Position numbers and translations under genes: made by a program. This document shows positions 43,711 to 56,934 of a stretch of 64,000 nt of DNA, piece by piece. This stretch comes from Phyto melanocephala. Lineage: Eukaryota > Arthropoda > Insecta > Diptera > Rhinophoridae. The stretch is from assembly GCA_941918925.1 (NCBI GenBank), contig OW799233.1:85938055-86002054 (forward strand), in the 5' to 3' direction. Within the stretch, counting starts at the first letter, position 1, and every line of letters starts with the position of its first letter. The notes below the pieces were generated by a model. That model was not told the DNA's origin, ran no database searches, and saw only the letters and a list, made by a program, of their open reading frames with translations.

Positions 43711-43843
43711 TGCTGAGAAACGTGCTTCATGGCGTGCTGCCCGCTTACGTTCTTTAGAAAAGGGTGCTGTTGAGGCTCAAACTGTTATACAAAATATGGC
43801 GAAAATAACCGATGATCTTGTGTCAGAGACTCTAGCAACAGAG
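43711..43843 (+). CDS. Host-gene exon: basic coiled segment
   Basis: The 133 bases follow a T-rich acceptor (ATTAAG/T) and end GAG/GTCAGT. In phase with the upstream exon it reads NAEKRASWRAARLRSLEKGA then VEAQTVIQNMAKITDDLVSE, an amphipathic basic helix with probable coiled-coil character. The density of conserved-looking residues (W, R, L heptads) makes this a strong exon call. It lies between two oppositely oriented 0.8-kb repeats, together with the preceding exon. Confidence 0.8.
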
Positions 43844-45487
43844 GTCAGTATATGTTTTTTTGTTTTTCAATAACAAGTGTTCCTTATATACATACTATAT
43901 AAACTAATACCAACATAAGTATGTATGTATATACATAAATACGTATACTTTTCCTTGTGTGTATTGACTAATTGTACTTTTCATTTTGTTGTGTCCCCAT
44001 TTTAGCATTTTATCCATTTGTACACTCGTGTGTGTAAAACGCTATTAAATTTATACTTAATTTGTACAATTTTGTAACATTGCTATTCAATAATCGTAAT
44101 TTTAATCGCATTTACTAAAACAAAACAGAGAAATAATAATTAAATTTATTATTTTTACGATATAAATCGTATAATGCTGAACGCTACTAACCAACTAATC
44201 GCATTATATACGAGTAGTATATTTGTAGTTTGTTTTATTTTATTTTTTTTTATCCTTATTATTATTTTGTTAGATATTTTCCTTTACTAGATTAAAATCT
44301 TTGGGGGAAACTTTATTGTTTCTTATTACATTTTTTATTTTTTAGCCTTATGGTTGACATATTGGCAGAGTTTGAAATGATTTCGTTTTGCAGATTTTTT
44401 TAAGAGAAGTAACAATTAGACAGTTATTGTCTTTTGTATATTGTATTATTTACTTTTAAAAGCGAAGAAAAGAGGATAGAAAGATGGCGTAAGATTGAAA
44501 ATATACGGCCTTGCTTATAGCTATACTCCAAAAGTGTGCCCGCTTCATTCAAGCGTAGTGCTACAGCATTTTTTGCACAGCTTGTAGTCTTTTACTTTTC
44601 ATTTTAGTTGAAATCGAGAAGAAGAAAAAATACAGGCTATTGAAAGAAATTTATTGTTTGTTTATTTGGTTTGACTTTTCCAAGATATAATAAAGTGGCA
44701 AAAAAAAAAACTTTATCTTTAATAGGTTGAGCGATGCTCTAACCAATCAAAAACTCATGTGTGTGTGTGGCAGGAATGATTTCTCTAAATTTCGCTTATG
44801 GCCGTAGAGCACAATCAATACTATTTACTCAAATCTTCCAATAAGTCAAAATGCTTGTATACCATTTTTAGCTTCTCTTATGCTCTTTAATATACTCCAA
44901 TTGAAAATTAATTTATGTTTGAAAATTGATAATTTTTTTTGCAATTTACGCTATAAGAATCCTCAATGTAAGTTTGTGTAACTTCGTTCAATTTTTTTAT
45001 ATATTGCGCGGTTAGAAAATCCTTCAGAAGGGTAAACATCGATTTTAGTTTTTCCGATAGATTTAAATTTTTTTTTGCCATTTTGACTCGTAAAATGATT
45101 AAGATGCAATAAATTTTCATAAACGAACAAAAATCATCGCTTACTTTAAAAATAATTAAAAAATAATAAAGTATATAAAATAATAAATAAATAAAAAAAT
45201 ATATTCAGTGAACCACAAAAAATAGCACATTTTTGGACTTTTTTATAAATTGCTCAGAAAAAGTTCGTTAGTTAAGAAACCACTATTAGCTTGTTTTTTT
45301 TATGTCTCAAGTTGTCTAGCTTCCACTCGGTTAAAAATTGCAAAAGATACACTCTTCTGAAAATGGTTTTTTTAGTGCTTTTAAATCAGTGAACCGGAGT
45401 GTATTTAAATTTATACAAGTAAAAAAGTATCTTCCGTTATTTTGTTATTGAAATAAAAACTTCAGTCGAAGAAGTTAAAAAAGGTAG

Positions 45488-46320
45488 TTTTTATACCCTT
45501 CACACAGTGAAAAAGGGTATATATAGGTTTGTCATTCCGTGTGAAATTTCTACAATTTTCATTTCCGACCCCATAAAGTATATATTTTCTGAAAGCTTAT
45601 GAATAGGGGAGTCGATTAAGCTCTGTCAGTCTGTCCGTCTGACCGTCTGTCCGTGTGTATGTTGAAATCAACTTTTCGAAGCCCCCCGACATAGGTTGGA
45701 CCCGGGTAAGGTATTAAAATATCAGAAATATTCGGGAGTAGATCGGTATTAAAAATCAGAAACATCGGTACATAAACAACTGAGATATGAGTAAAAACCC
45801 ACGACCACCTCGATTTCTTTTTCACAAAAACAACATTACAACAACAACATACATACATACAAACGTGTATACTGGTTAGAGAAAACGTGGCATCGAATCC
45901 CACCTGACCAAAAAAATTTTTTTAAATTTTTTTTTTTATTTTTTTTTTTTATTTTTTATTTAATATATTATTTATATTATTTTTATTTTTTTTTAATTTT
46001 TTTTTTTATTTTTTTTTATTTTTTTTTTTTTGTTTTATATATATTATATACATAATATTTTTTTTTTTAAATTTTTTTTAAATTTTTTTTTTAATTTTTT
46101 TTTAAATATTTTTTTAAATTTTTTTTTTTTTTTGCTTTTTTAACATACATACGTGAATTTATAATTTTACATTGGGACGTTTTTATATATGTATGTTTTT
46201 ATATGTATGTACGTATTTCATATGGGATGAATGGTGATACAAACCACTGTTATTGCATGACTACACGTTGTGAAGGGTATATAAGATTCGGCACGGCCGA
46301 ATATAGCGCTCTTACTTGTT
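45488..46320 (-). repeat. Hairpin-ended dispersed element, full copy, minus orientation
   Basis: It starts TTTTTATACCCTTCACACAG and ends with AGATTCGGCACGGCCGAAT then CGCTCTTACTTGTT. It contains the same ordered blocks as 38118-38968 in reverse, with a T-rich core (45912-46138). The two copies appear to be roughly 85-90 percent alike outside the simple-sequence core, judged by eye. Confidence 0.65.
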
Positions 46321-47075
46321 AGTATTAGGTTGGTTATACACAAAAATTATTAAAAAATAACAGAAAAAAATTTAGTATGGACTTTGTATTAAAATTGTGC
46401 ATATCTTTTGTTCAAGTTTTTGTAAAAATTGTTAGACTTACAAATACAACCAAAATAAGAAAAATGTCACCATCTATGCATATGAAAAAAATGCCAACGC
46501 GAACTAAATATATTCGTTAAAATCTTTAAAAAAATTATCTTTCCAAATTAATATGAAATATACGAAAAACCACAATATAACACCCTATTGAGAATGTACT
46601 AAATAAATAATTGGAAAAAATTATGTAACTAAATAAAAACATAAAAAAATGGTGACTGCCTTGATTCCATCCCAGCTATCAGTGCCGAAAAAAAATTTTT
46701 TCTAAGTCGAAATAAGCTAAATTGAGATAATTACATCATTGCAATCCCGGAATTCAAAACTACCCTCAGGAAAATTTTCAACTATTTTAGACAACTTTAC
46801 AGGAAGTTATGACGTAACAACTTGTTGTATATATATATTCAAAGAACAATATCATTTAGAATAATAACAAATTTTAGTTTATAATTTGGCTAAATATACG
46901 AAACGAATATGCTCTTTGATTTGTATGGCGTTAAATATATAATTGTCTTTATACTAAAAAGATTCAATTTTTAAAAATCGATTCTAAACGGGGTTTGTCT
47001 GAAAAACTATAAAAGCAGACATAATCAGCTTTTTCCTATTGCCACATGTAGATATGTTTATACTCGCTGTATACC

Positions 47076-47181
47076 TGCCGTATTCATAAAAAATATTTTT
47101 CGTTTATTGAAGGTCTTCTTTGAAAAATTTCTGTGCAACATCTGTCAAATAAGGGTTATATAATATTTATGAATACGGTAG
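47076..47181. mobile_element. Fold-back MITE related to 40247-40367
   Basis: TGCCGTATTCATAAAAAATA and TATTTATGAATACGGTA are inverted ends. The core phrase TTTATTGAAGG matches the other copy. Confidence 0.55.
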
Positions 47182-47199
47182 TAAACATTTATACACACT

Positions 47200-47580
47200 T
47201 CACCTGTGGTGCCAAGGGTATAAGCTTTGATATTTCTACAATATTAATATTACTTTATTATTAATAAAGTAAAAATTTTATGAGAGCTTGTGAAAAACGA
47301 AGTCGATTGAGCAGTGTCCGTCTGACCGTCTTTCCGTTTGTTGATTAAAATCAGCCTTTAGAATGCTTAACATGTTACACAGTTCTGTTTGTAGTATCAA
47401 TCTTTTGGATGTACTCGGGACCAAATCGGCACATAATTAGCACATTGTCTCCATAATTTCTGAGATAAGATCAAATTAACACAACTGCCCCTGTACAATT
47501 GCTATGCTGTTTTCCTATATACCTACTTATGTGAAGGTTGTTCATAGATTCTGCACTCACGAATATATAGTTCTTACCTC
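47200..47580 (-). repeat. Diverged hairpin-family dispersed element fragment
   Basis: It shows the order TTTCTACAATATT, GAGAGCTTGTGAAAAACGAAGTCG, GTCCGTCTGACCGTC, ending CGAATATATAGTTCTTAC. Too diverged to define ends. Confidence 0.4.
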
Positions 47581-49029
47581 TTCTGTCATAAATTTAATAT
47601 TCAATACCACAGACCCAAATTTATTTGCAAAGGAATGGCAATAGTGCTAAAAGAAATAATTTAACGCCTTAGAAGTTTCATTTGGAAAATATTTTTTGTG
47701 AACTTCGTGCATATACCTTTTTTCGGTAAAACTATTTATAAATTAAACACATTAACTGAAAGTGAATTAAGTTCAATCAAATCAAGTATTTTTAATTGTT
47801 TTTAAACTATTTACAGCAACGAAAAGCCAATAGGTCTGTTATGGAGGTCTCCTTTTAAGCTAAAGGTTTAACAAATTATAATCAATAGTGTTTTAAGGGA
47901 CGATCTGACAGTCAATCCTAAGTTAAAGCGTTGTGCTGTTATCTGGAATTAGAAACAATTTAAACGCAATAAGCTTGAACAAATAAATATTTTGGCATAG
48001 TCACTAAAAGTTGTTTTGTTGAATTGGTAATGTAACTAGATGTAGATTTCTGTCCTGACTATAGGTCCATAGTTTCTAATAAATTAAATTTAATTGAATC
48101 AATTTTTTGTCGCAGTTCCCTTGATGCTGCAACACTGCTATAAAACGGTGTGCACAATTGGATTATTGCTTTTTCCCTTCTAACAAAAACAAAATATAAA
48201 AAAAAAATTTACATTACTGCTAATACTTGATATTTTCCAAAATAAAATTTTGTTACAAACAAATTAAAAGAAGTTCGTAATAATATAATTCTTCTTTTCT
48301 AATTCTTATGATGTTTTTTAATAAGACTTTTGAAAAACAAACCGTAAAGCAGTTTTCAATAATGAAACATTTTTTATCATGCTCTGAAAGAGATTATTTT
48401 CAATTTATTGTTTTAAACTGTCATATAAAATTTCAATAACAAATTATTTTAAAACTCTGCACATGACCAATTGGTTCCTTCTTTTAATTTCATATATTAG
48501 TTAGGAATTGTGAGTGAACTACATAGAACAAGAACAATAACAGTTTTCTAATAATACTAATGATTAAATATCACAAGAAAGAAAATGCTAAACGACATAA
48601 GGGAAATACATGTTTATCCAACTGAGTTTGGGGGGAAGCTAACAGTTCTTTTTCAAATACTAAAAAAATAATTTTTTTTTTTTAAACCATAGGTAGTCAA
48701 AGTCAAGTTCTAAATTAATGAAACGTTTATAAAACAGTTTTTGTACGAAAGTTTTGTTAAGTAAACCTTAAAAAATTTGAAAATTTATAAAGAGTGTTGG
48801 AAAATACATTTTATTTTCGTAAATTATCTAACAATTTTTGTAGAGAAGAAAGTCATTTTTAAATTCTCATAATCAGAATTGATGCAACTCACTGGTTTAA
48901 ATCTTACTTATATGATAAATATAATAAGTCAATTGATTTCATTGCTGGGCACTCACTTTTTATGACTACTCTTATTTATATATTTTATTATTATATTCTA
49001 CATTATTAATCAAACAAAGTAACGAAGAT

Positions 49030-49141
49030 TCCATTGGAGTAACAGACCAAAATCGTTGGCGGGAATTGAACCCACAACCCGCAGACTGGTAAAGTAACAC
49101 ACTGCTGTCCAGCACACAGAGGCATCCACTACGCTGTCCCT
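49030..49141 (-). mobile_element. tRNA-derived SINE fragment
   Basis: Minus strand: GGATGCCTCTGTGTGCTGGA (A-box side), then GCGGGTTGTGGGTTCAATTC, containing the B box GGTTCAATTCC, followed by TTTTGGTCTGTTA. This is the same layout as the SINE at 27116, where TTTTGTCTG follows the B box. It does not fold as a normal tRNA and is flanked by repeat-rich intron. Confidence 0.6.
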
Positions 49142-49641
49142 TATTTAAGTAAATAAATCACAATTTTAAATTTAAATGTTTCTAGAGTGGTCTAAATGAA
49201 AATATTTTTTTTTCATTTCACTGTTCCTATAAATTTTAAAGATAATTACGTTTGTACAAACGATTTACTTAAATTAGCTGATTCGGCAAAAATAATTTAT
49301 CCTGTTCGTCAACTGACAAGTTAACAAAAATTTAAATAAATTTAGGTAAGCTATAGCTAATACATATACATATGCGCTTATTATGTATGTATGTATGTAT
49401 GTATGTGAGCTTAAATTAAACAATTTATACTCAAACAAAAACCGAAAAGCAAACACTTTAAAACGAGACTAAAAAGGCATATTCTTATACATTAGCTAAA
49501 GTGGTTTCTGTTTTTTTTTTTTCAATAATTTTAAAAACTTTAACTTGGAGAAAATTAAATTGGCCAGATTTGTTTAGTAGCAGAAAATTTGTTTTTAATA
49601 TGTAAATTAATTTTTAGGTCAATACGCTGCTATTCGTCCTT

Positions 49642-49674
<33 letters not shown>
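49642..49674 (+). repeat. TC dinucleotide microsatellite
   Basis: About 16 CT/TC repeats, 180 bp upstream of the next exon. Confidence 0.9.
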
Positions 49675-49850
49675 TTAGAAATATTAGTTTTAATTTTCTT
49701 TCAAATATTGTCTGTCTTGTGTTTAGATTATTTTTTAAGTTCATTCTTTCCTTTTTCCTTTTTTTTTCTTCTTTTGGCATAAAATTTAAAACGTTTTTTT
49801 TTATATCCAATTAATTTATATTTTATGTATTTTATTACTTTATAAAGCAG

Positions 49851-50033
49851 GCAAAAAAGATTGTTTTTCCAAAAATTGCCATCAAGTCTAGTGATGGTCC
49901 GGTCATAATACGTGAACGAGAGAAAATACTTGATGAGAAAATTGTACGACGTACAGAGGAGGTGCCTTGTCCCATAACGGGGCGACCTCAGTTGCGTACG
50001 GTTGAGTACATAGAAAAAATCATTGAAACTGAG
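49851..50033 (+). CDS. Host-gene exon: charged conserved-looking segment
   Basis: The acceptor is TATAAAGCAG and the donor is GAG/GTTAGC. Both ends are in phase 0, matching the upstream exon. The 61 codons read AKKIVFPKIAIKSSDGPVII, then REREKILDEKIVRRTEEVPC and PITGRPQLRTVEYIEKIIET. Alternating charge and heptad-like I/V spacing suggest an extended or coiled-coil protein. The C-terminal continuation is not in this window. No family recognised. Confidence 0.8.
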
Positions 50034-53000
50034 GTTAGCTTATAAACATTCAAAGAAACGCACATACACACAAGTACACACAAACATTTTATTGGTTTTT
50101 CAATTTTAAAAACATAAAGACAGTGCATGCTCGATATTCGCTACGGTTCAGTTTTTAGAACTGGAGATTCTACAATTGCAACAGTTTAAAGAGAAACGTT
50201 TAAAGGAATGTTTCTTTCACTGACTTGACTGATATGATTTTCCTCGTCAGTTGTCTCAACCTAAGCAGTGCTAACAAAGAATCCTATTGTGCCAGTTTAT
50301 TTATTAAAAATTTTAAATAGTTTGACAAAAAAACAACTTAAGGACTTCATATGCTTAAATCATTAAAATGAGAATTGTCTACCAAAATCACAGAGCATTT
50401 ATTCAACAAAGCTTTAAGTGCTGATTTTTTGTCAGTAGCGAAAACCGAGCGTGCATTGTATTTTCTTTTTAATATCAACTTAGTTTAATACTACACTTTC
50501 GTATACTTAACTTTAATACACAAATACTTAAAGAGCACCCCTTTCGTTTTGTTTTAGAAGTATTTTTTTCTGATAGACAGTTGTTTATAAACTTCTTGTT
50601 GTTTTAGAGTTTTTTTTTTTTCAAACAATTATATTTGTAGTATTTTTGCATTGTTATGTTTTCTTTGTATAAATTTTTATTCGCATTAATGGCAACGACA
50701 TCTGCATTAATCTCAAATTACATATTTATAAAATAAAAACACACAAAAAAAGGACGAAATGGGTTTTAATATTTCCTTAATTTAAGTAGAGAGACATTGA
50801 TTTGTATTTCTTATTCTTCTGTCTTTTGTTTTGATATAAATTGAGTCTGTAAATGATGTTGAAATGTATTGGAAACGATAAAAAGGGTTTTTTGGTTTTT
50901 ATAATATTAAATGCACAACTTCTGTTTGTCCTTATTATGTTCACATTGTTGTATTGTTTACAGTAGTAGGTACCATTGATATTAGGTTTGTTCATTTACT
51001 AAAAATTGTTACAAGAAAGTGTTCACTAACTCAAAGAATTTGCAAGCAGAAAGAGTCAAAGAAATATATTAAGAAACTAAAAATTGTTCGCAAATTTTGG
51101 CTAGCAAAATTTTTACTTGAAATTGTTTTTTAGTCAGCCATTTTGTGTTTATATTAACAAAACAAGTTTTCTAAAATAAATTAAAAACGACAGAATTTAA
51201 AAAAAAAACTTTAGAATTTGTAAGTTAATATGAATTGTTCAAACAATAAAAAGTATTAATACGATAAGAAACTATAATTTTGTAATTTGTATATTTTTAT
51301 GGATAATATATGTATGAATGTATGAGCTGCAATTATTACGAGTACCTATGTACATATATACCGGGTACTTTCCACTATTAACGTACATATGTACATATTC
51401 CAATACGTTTCCAAATAAAAATATATTTACAAAATTTAATATCTTCATTTAGAAAAACTTATGAAATTATGATTTTTATTTTATTTTTTTATTTACTGGG
51501 TAAATGGACGTAAAAAAACAAATCACAGTAAAATCAGATTAACCTTACATTTTTGTGTAGTGATCATGTTCATTCATGTTACATTCACATGAAATGCATA
51601 GATAATTTTATTGCACTTTGGTGCAATTTACTGCTCAGAAATTTTCATTGCTTTTCAATGTCAATTACGACTTTTGATACTGATCAGCAAGGGCGTTTTT
51701 GCTAAGAAATTCCTTTTTAAAAATGTTTGTAGGAGTTTATACGGCGATTTCGTAGTTTAGTAAGAATAATTGTAATAAAATATTCATTGGCTCGATGTTT
51801 TACAAAGAAAACATTAAATAAATTCGAATTTTATAACAATAATATTGCAAATATATGGGTACTTAAAAAATGCCAACAGAAAGAAAGAAATTTGGTAGCA
51901 AATTAGTTTTGCCGCTACATTTTTTTTTACTTAAACAAGTTTAAAATTTCTTTCACAATCTTCGTACTATTTTTCATCAACTTTAACAATTGTTTACATT
52001 ATTATATTAATAATTTGGGTCGTTTGAGAATTGGCGACTTATTTTCCCGAATTTAAGAGCAGTTATGAAGTACTAATATACACCTAACAGCGCTAATTTT
52101 TTTTCGTATTCTAAGTACTGTTGGTGGAGTATTCTATAACTCATATTGCCAGGGTATCCCACAACGGTTCAGTTTCCTAAGTCGACCTATACCTTCATAT
52201 AGAAAGTCGGAGCTGAACACTTATATTCTAATTATCTATTCAAAGTTTTGCATGCGGTCAAGTGAGACTCCGGGTAACTGTAACTCGGTACAGCTAAACG
52301 ACGCAATGCATTCAACCAATGCGAGAGTGAGACTCAAAACTCTCGAAGCCAGATGAAAAGGACGGAATGATAGTCCTTATTCGACAACGATATTGACAAT
52401 GAAGCGCGAGCTCTTGACACGACTAGGGCTGAATTACGACTGCAACACTACTTTTGCTTGCAAGTTTTGGCTGGTAAAGTGTTAATTTACTTTTTAATAT
52501 TTTTGAGAGTAATTTTGCTTAATTCTTTTTTCCTCTCTCGCTGCAATTATTTACTGGGAAAGTTAATGAACAAACCTATTGATTTAAATCAGGGACCGTA
52601 ACGATTATAGGTATAAAAGTTTTATTTAAAATATTGCTTTTTAACAAATAGTTTTTGAATGTTATTTAGTTATTAGAAAATAAAAGTGTTTTTTTATTAG
52701 TTTTGCTACTTAGAAAATAAACAATATTTAAAATTTTAATTTAAAAATAAGAATTGAATTAAACCAATTAATAACTAGTTATACTTAAAAAAAGTTTTAC
52801 CATTTGAGCATTCAAAAAATTTAACTAGAAATTTATTTGAAAGCTTGATATTTTTTATATATTAAAGTAAAACAAATAAAAATTATTTAATTAAGCTAAA
52901 TATGGTCAGTATAACAAGTAAACTTTATTCACATAACATTTCTCGTTCAAAATATTTTTTAAAGCACAACATATTTGTAGTTCCTTAACCACTTACTTAA

Positions 53001-53953
53001 TGCAGTGTTAAATTTTAATCAACATATTTAAAAGAGAGCACAATCAATTTACCACGAATACCATCAATCACAAGCACTTACTTGTTACATGTATATATAA
53101 TAGATATGTATTTTTGTAGGTACAAATATATCTACATACATATGTATGTTCAACACATGTTTATAGTTATGTTCTTATGTTCTTATGTACTCATTATATA
53201 TTTTATCTTATTTTATAGTCATTCACTCACTTAGTCTGTAACACTCACAGCCTTCCACAATACCGCCATTGCAATCACAATCATAACTACATACACACAA
53301 AAAGTTAATTTATCATTGGAAAAGAGAGTATTGTAACAGTACTTTAGCACGTCCTTTATAAATGGTTTAAACGAACATATTTACACACAGAACATATTTT
53401 GTTATTCGATTAAGGGCAATAGTAATCATATTCTAAACACAATTGTATTCACAGAGCAATTCGTTTATGAATATGAATTTAAAAATATATATTAACTAAC
53501 TGTGAAATTTGGAAATTATTACTGTAAAAATTTTATTACAGTCATTTGTATATGCGTATTTATGTTCCAAATCAAAAACATTATTATATACTATAAACAA
53601 AAAAAGATATAATCTTTTTTATTTGTTATAAACAAATTATGCAAAAACATGTTAAAAAAAAATAAATAATCAGGATGTGGAAAAATCTAGTATCAGATCT
53701 TAACATCTACAACGTTCTTTTTTAAATTCTGCAATGTATCAAAATTTAGGTTAGATCCATTGACATTCAATATATTCGATAATTTTGATAAGTCTGCCAA
53801 TTATTTTCTTTACTTACTTCAAACTTGAGCTATCGAAAGAACATAGATACGGAATAAATTCTCTCATTTCTGATGTATGTATTTCAAATGCCAAAATAAA
53901 TATATAAATGTTTTTTGATATATCGTCTAACAAATTCAGTTATATGTTTATAT
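50034..53953 (+). other. Downstream intron or intergenic region
   Basis: No further exon could be supported. It contains a MITE (50120-50459) and a G+C-richer unclassified block (about 52090-52480) that may be an old retroelement piece. The rest is AT-rich. Confidence 0.45.
50120..50459. mobile_element. 340-bp MITE with ACAGTGCATGCTCG ends
   Basis: ACAGTGCATGCTCGATATTC at the left matches the inverted right end ACAATGCACGCTCGGTTTTC over about 25 bp, both continuing to GCTAC. It lies 86 bp downstream of an exon donor. No ORF. Confidence 0.65.
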
Positions 53954-55395
53954 GCCCAAGGATGACACATTGGCGCCCAAGGATGACACATTGGCTATAT
54001 ACGAGTGTACTACGGCCTACAATTATGTATGCTTCGTTAGTGTGGTGGACATCCTTAGAGAAGAAGGTGAATATAAAACCTCTTCAAAAGATTCAGAGAC
54101 AGTGCTGCATTAGTATTTGCGGCGCCATGAGGACCACATCGACAATTCCCATTGAGAATATATTATCCATTTGGCCAATTGAGATACAGGTAAAATATGA
54201 AGCGGCCTTAGCTGCCACAAGATTAATGGCAATAGATGAATGGCTTATAAAAGAACATAAGACCAGATACCAAAGAATAACGAATATCTTACCGATGGGA
54301 AATATTACGGAATTAACATGTGATAAAATCCCGATGAGATATGAGAGTACTAACTGCATCACCACAATACCGGAAGAGGGAGAATGGGATGAGATAATCA
54401 GGGTGGGAAACACCCATGGAATCGATCTTTATACAGACGGTCCAAAGATTGGTGACCAAACTGGAATGGGCTAATACGACATCAGCCGAAATAGAAGCAA
54501 ATACTTCCGTCTACCAGATCACAACACTATTTTTCAGGCTGAGATCATGGCGATTACGGAAGGAGTTAAATGGATAAAGGAAACGAATAGCGAAACCCCG
54601 ATTCGTATCTTTACGGATAGCCAGTCAGGGATTAAGACATTGAGAAAGGATAAAGTTGAATCGCGGAACGTGCAATGCAAGAGTGAGATAAACTCTTATG
54701 CAAATTGTGAACATCTGGAGATAATATGGATACCAAGCCATCACGGGCTGATCGGAAACGAGAACGCCGACAAAATATCTAAAATGGGAGCTCTTCTGAG
54801 TACTATAACTTTGGAGAACGCAAAACCCCTTAAACGATTTAAGGATGAACTTTAACGTTGGGCGATGGAGGAACATGTCAGAAAATGGCAAAGCACTGAT
54901 GTCGGTAAGGTGACAAGAACACTATGGGGTGACCCAAATCTTAGGAAATCAAAAGAGATTCTGAGACTAAGTAGACCAACACTTAGGAAACTAACCAGTG
55001 TAATTACAGGTCATACGGAGTTGAGAACCCATCTAACCTCGCATGAGATTATCTGAGGAGACAACATGTAGAGCATGCGAGGAAGAGGATGAGACTTTGG
55101 TACACTACCTCTGTCATTGTCCTGCGTTTGGGCATATTAGGCGCGAGAATTTTACAGTGGATACTATGCTGAACTTGGAATACCTGGGGAACTCGAACTG
55201 GAGATCCATAAGGAGTTACATTGAGGGGACTGGTTTTTTGGACTAGTCCGTTATTAATGGGAAATTATGTTTATGGTTTTTGTTTGGGAATTCCGTTTTC
55301 CACATGAAGCGCACAACATGACAACTGGGCATAAGTGTATACCTGTCATGGGTTGGGCTTTTAATGCCCCTCCTTTTAAACCTAACCTAACCTAT
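53954..55395 (+). pseudogene. 5'-truncated LINE with RNase H, broken
   Basis: It starts inside the reverse-transcriptase thumb (WLYTSVLRPTIMYASLVWW), then encodes an RNase H domain (about 54420-54830: DLYTDG, FQAEIMAITEG, IFTDSQSG, HHGLIGNENADK, all catalytic-type acids present), then a CCHC-like C-terminus (CRACEEEDETLVHYLCHC). The RNase H places it with I- or LOA-type fly LINEs. In-frame stops at 54472 and 54853 and a frameshift near 55050 kill it. The 5' edge has a 21-bp tandem duplication (53954-53995). The 3' end is TTTAAACCTAACCTAACC. Confidence 0.82.
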
Positions 55396-55559
55396 ATGCT
55401 TTTAACTGAATTTTCAGGAGATCAAAAAAAACATTTTATTTTGTTATTTTACAGTATTTAACTTACGCATATTGACTATTGTTTATTTTTCAACCAATCA
55501 AGATATCCTTAAACGGTTTGGTGGATAGATGTACGACCAATAAGCTTTCAAAAAAGAGC

Positions 55560-56072
55560 AATACAAATATTTTTTAAAATTGTCACATAACCGATTACGT
55601 CAGAGCAGCCACGTTATGTTAAACTAGCCTGTGCTTATGCAGGCGACTTCGTTTGCGTGCTTATCGGCACGATCGGCAAATTTCATTTAAATCCGTTTCA
55701 TAATTTTTCGCCTGATGAAGTAAAAATATTAAAACATTTAAGCATACAATCATTTATATATATTATATTCCACTAACATAGGAATAGAACTTAATGCAAA
55801 TATTTAACAAAACATTCTTTTATAGACGACCTTGGAAAATTAATTTTTTTTCGCTTTGATTTGAACAACCGACTAACTAAATACAAAAAAAATATATTTT
55901 ACGCATAATTCCGCGAATTCCCTGATTATTGTGTTAAAGGTGAGCCTATGTATTAATCTAGGTTGTCGTCTACCTGTCTGCCAAATTTCATTTTGCTCCA
56001 TTCAGTCGTTTCTGCGTTATTGGATAACAAACAAACATTCATTCACATTTATTGTATAAACTAGTAGGATAT
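55560..56072 (+). repeat. Fragment of interspersed repeat, possibly a LINE 3' end
   Basis: Phrases such as TGCCAAATTTCATTTTGCTC, CAGTCGTTTCTGCGTTATTG and GGATAACAAACAAACATTCA followed by ACATTTATTGTATAAACTAG recall widespread arthropod retroelement tails. Exact family not determined. Confidence 0.3.
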
Positions 56073-56934
56073 ATTTATTTACAAACTATACTACGAAGTG
56101 ACGGAAAGTAATCGAGTTTTTAGTACTACTGACAAGCTCGTGATTTTGTAATGTAGACAAATATATAAATCACATCAGAACGTTACTTGCATAAGCTACG
56201 GTTTCGTTCTACACATCGTAAAGTGTCTTAAGTTTTCTTTCATTGTCCGCTCTATATTATGATGGACAATCAGTATCGATAATAAATTCAAAACAGGATT
56301 CAAAATAGCAATATAAATAGTTTTTGCTGTTTTCATTTATTAAAACCATCACTACTGTAAAGTAATTTCTTTGGTTTTACATAATTTTCACCATTTATTT
56401 ACAACATCGCCATTGCCATTACTATTATAGTTACATGCATAGTATGTATGTATGTACATAGTTTATGTTGTTGGTATGATTGTATTTTATTTCTACGTGT
56501 TGGTGTTATAGGATTTAGAAAAAAAAAAACTTTCTTTTTCAACAAGTTCATTTGTTCTTCTCTACTGTTTTTAAACGAATTCATAAATAAACAAAAACAC
56601 AACTTTATACAAATATTTATTAAAAGATCCTTTTTATTTTCAATTGTCTAGACTGCAGCAATTTACAAACACACATTTAATTAAACATTCATTCGGTTAC
56701 TTGACTTTGTTGTCTTCTATTTGCATTGAATAGTAATTTTTATTTTTTATTTATTTTGAATGTTATTTCGTTTAATTGTTTTAAGGTGCTTTGTGTTTCT
56801 ATTTAATAAAAACTCTAGTCTTCTTAAGTATTATTTGTTTTCACTTTATATTTGAATATTCTTTCTTTTAATGAAGGAAAAGTTGTTTAAATTCTGTTGT
56901 TTCTTATCCACCACAAACAAATGGTGTGGGGGTA

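Larger units (their letters stand above)
43844..49850 (+). other. Repeat-bearing intron (6 kb)
   Basis: GTCAGT...AAAGCAG. It contains the inverted dispersed element at 45488-46320, a fold-back MITE, a SINE fragment and a TC microsatellite. No supported gene inside. Confidence 0.6.

Noticed and set aside
45616..45903. Minus-strand 95-codon ORF ending RRSDGQTDRA
   Set aside because: It is a chance reading of the conserved GTCCGTCTG block of the dispersed repeat family.
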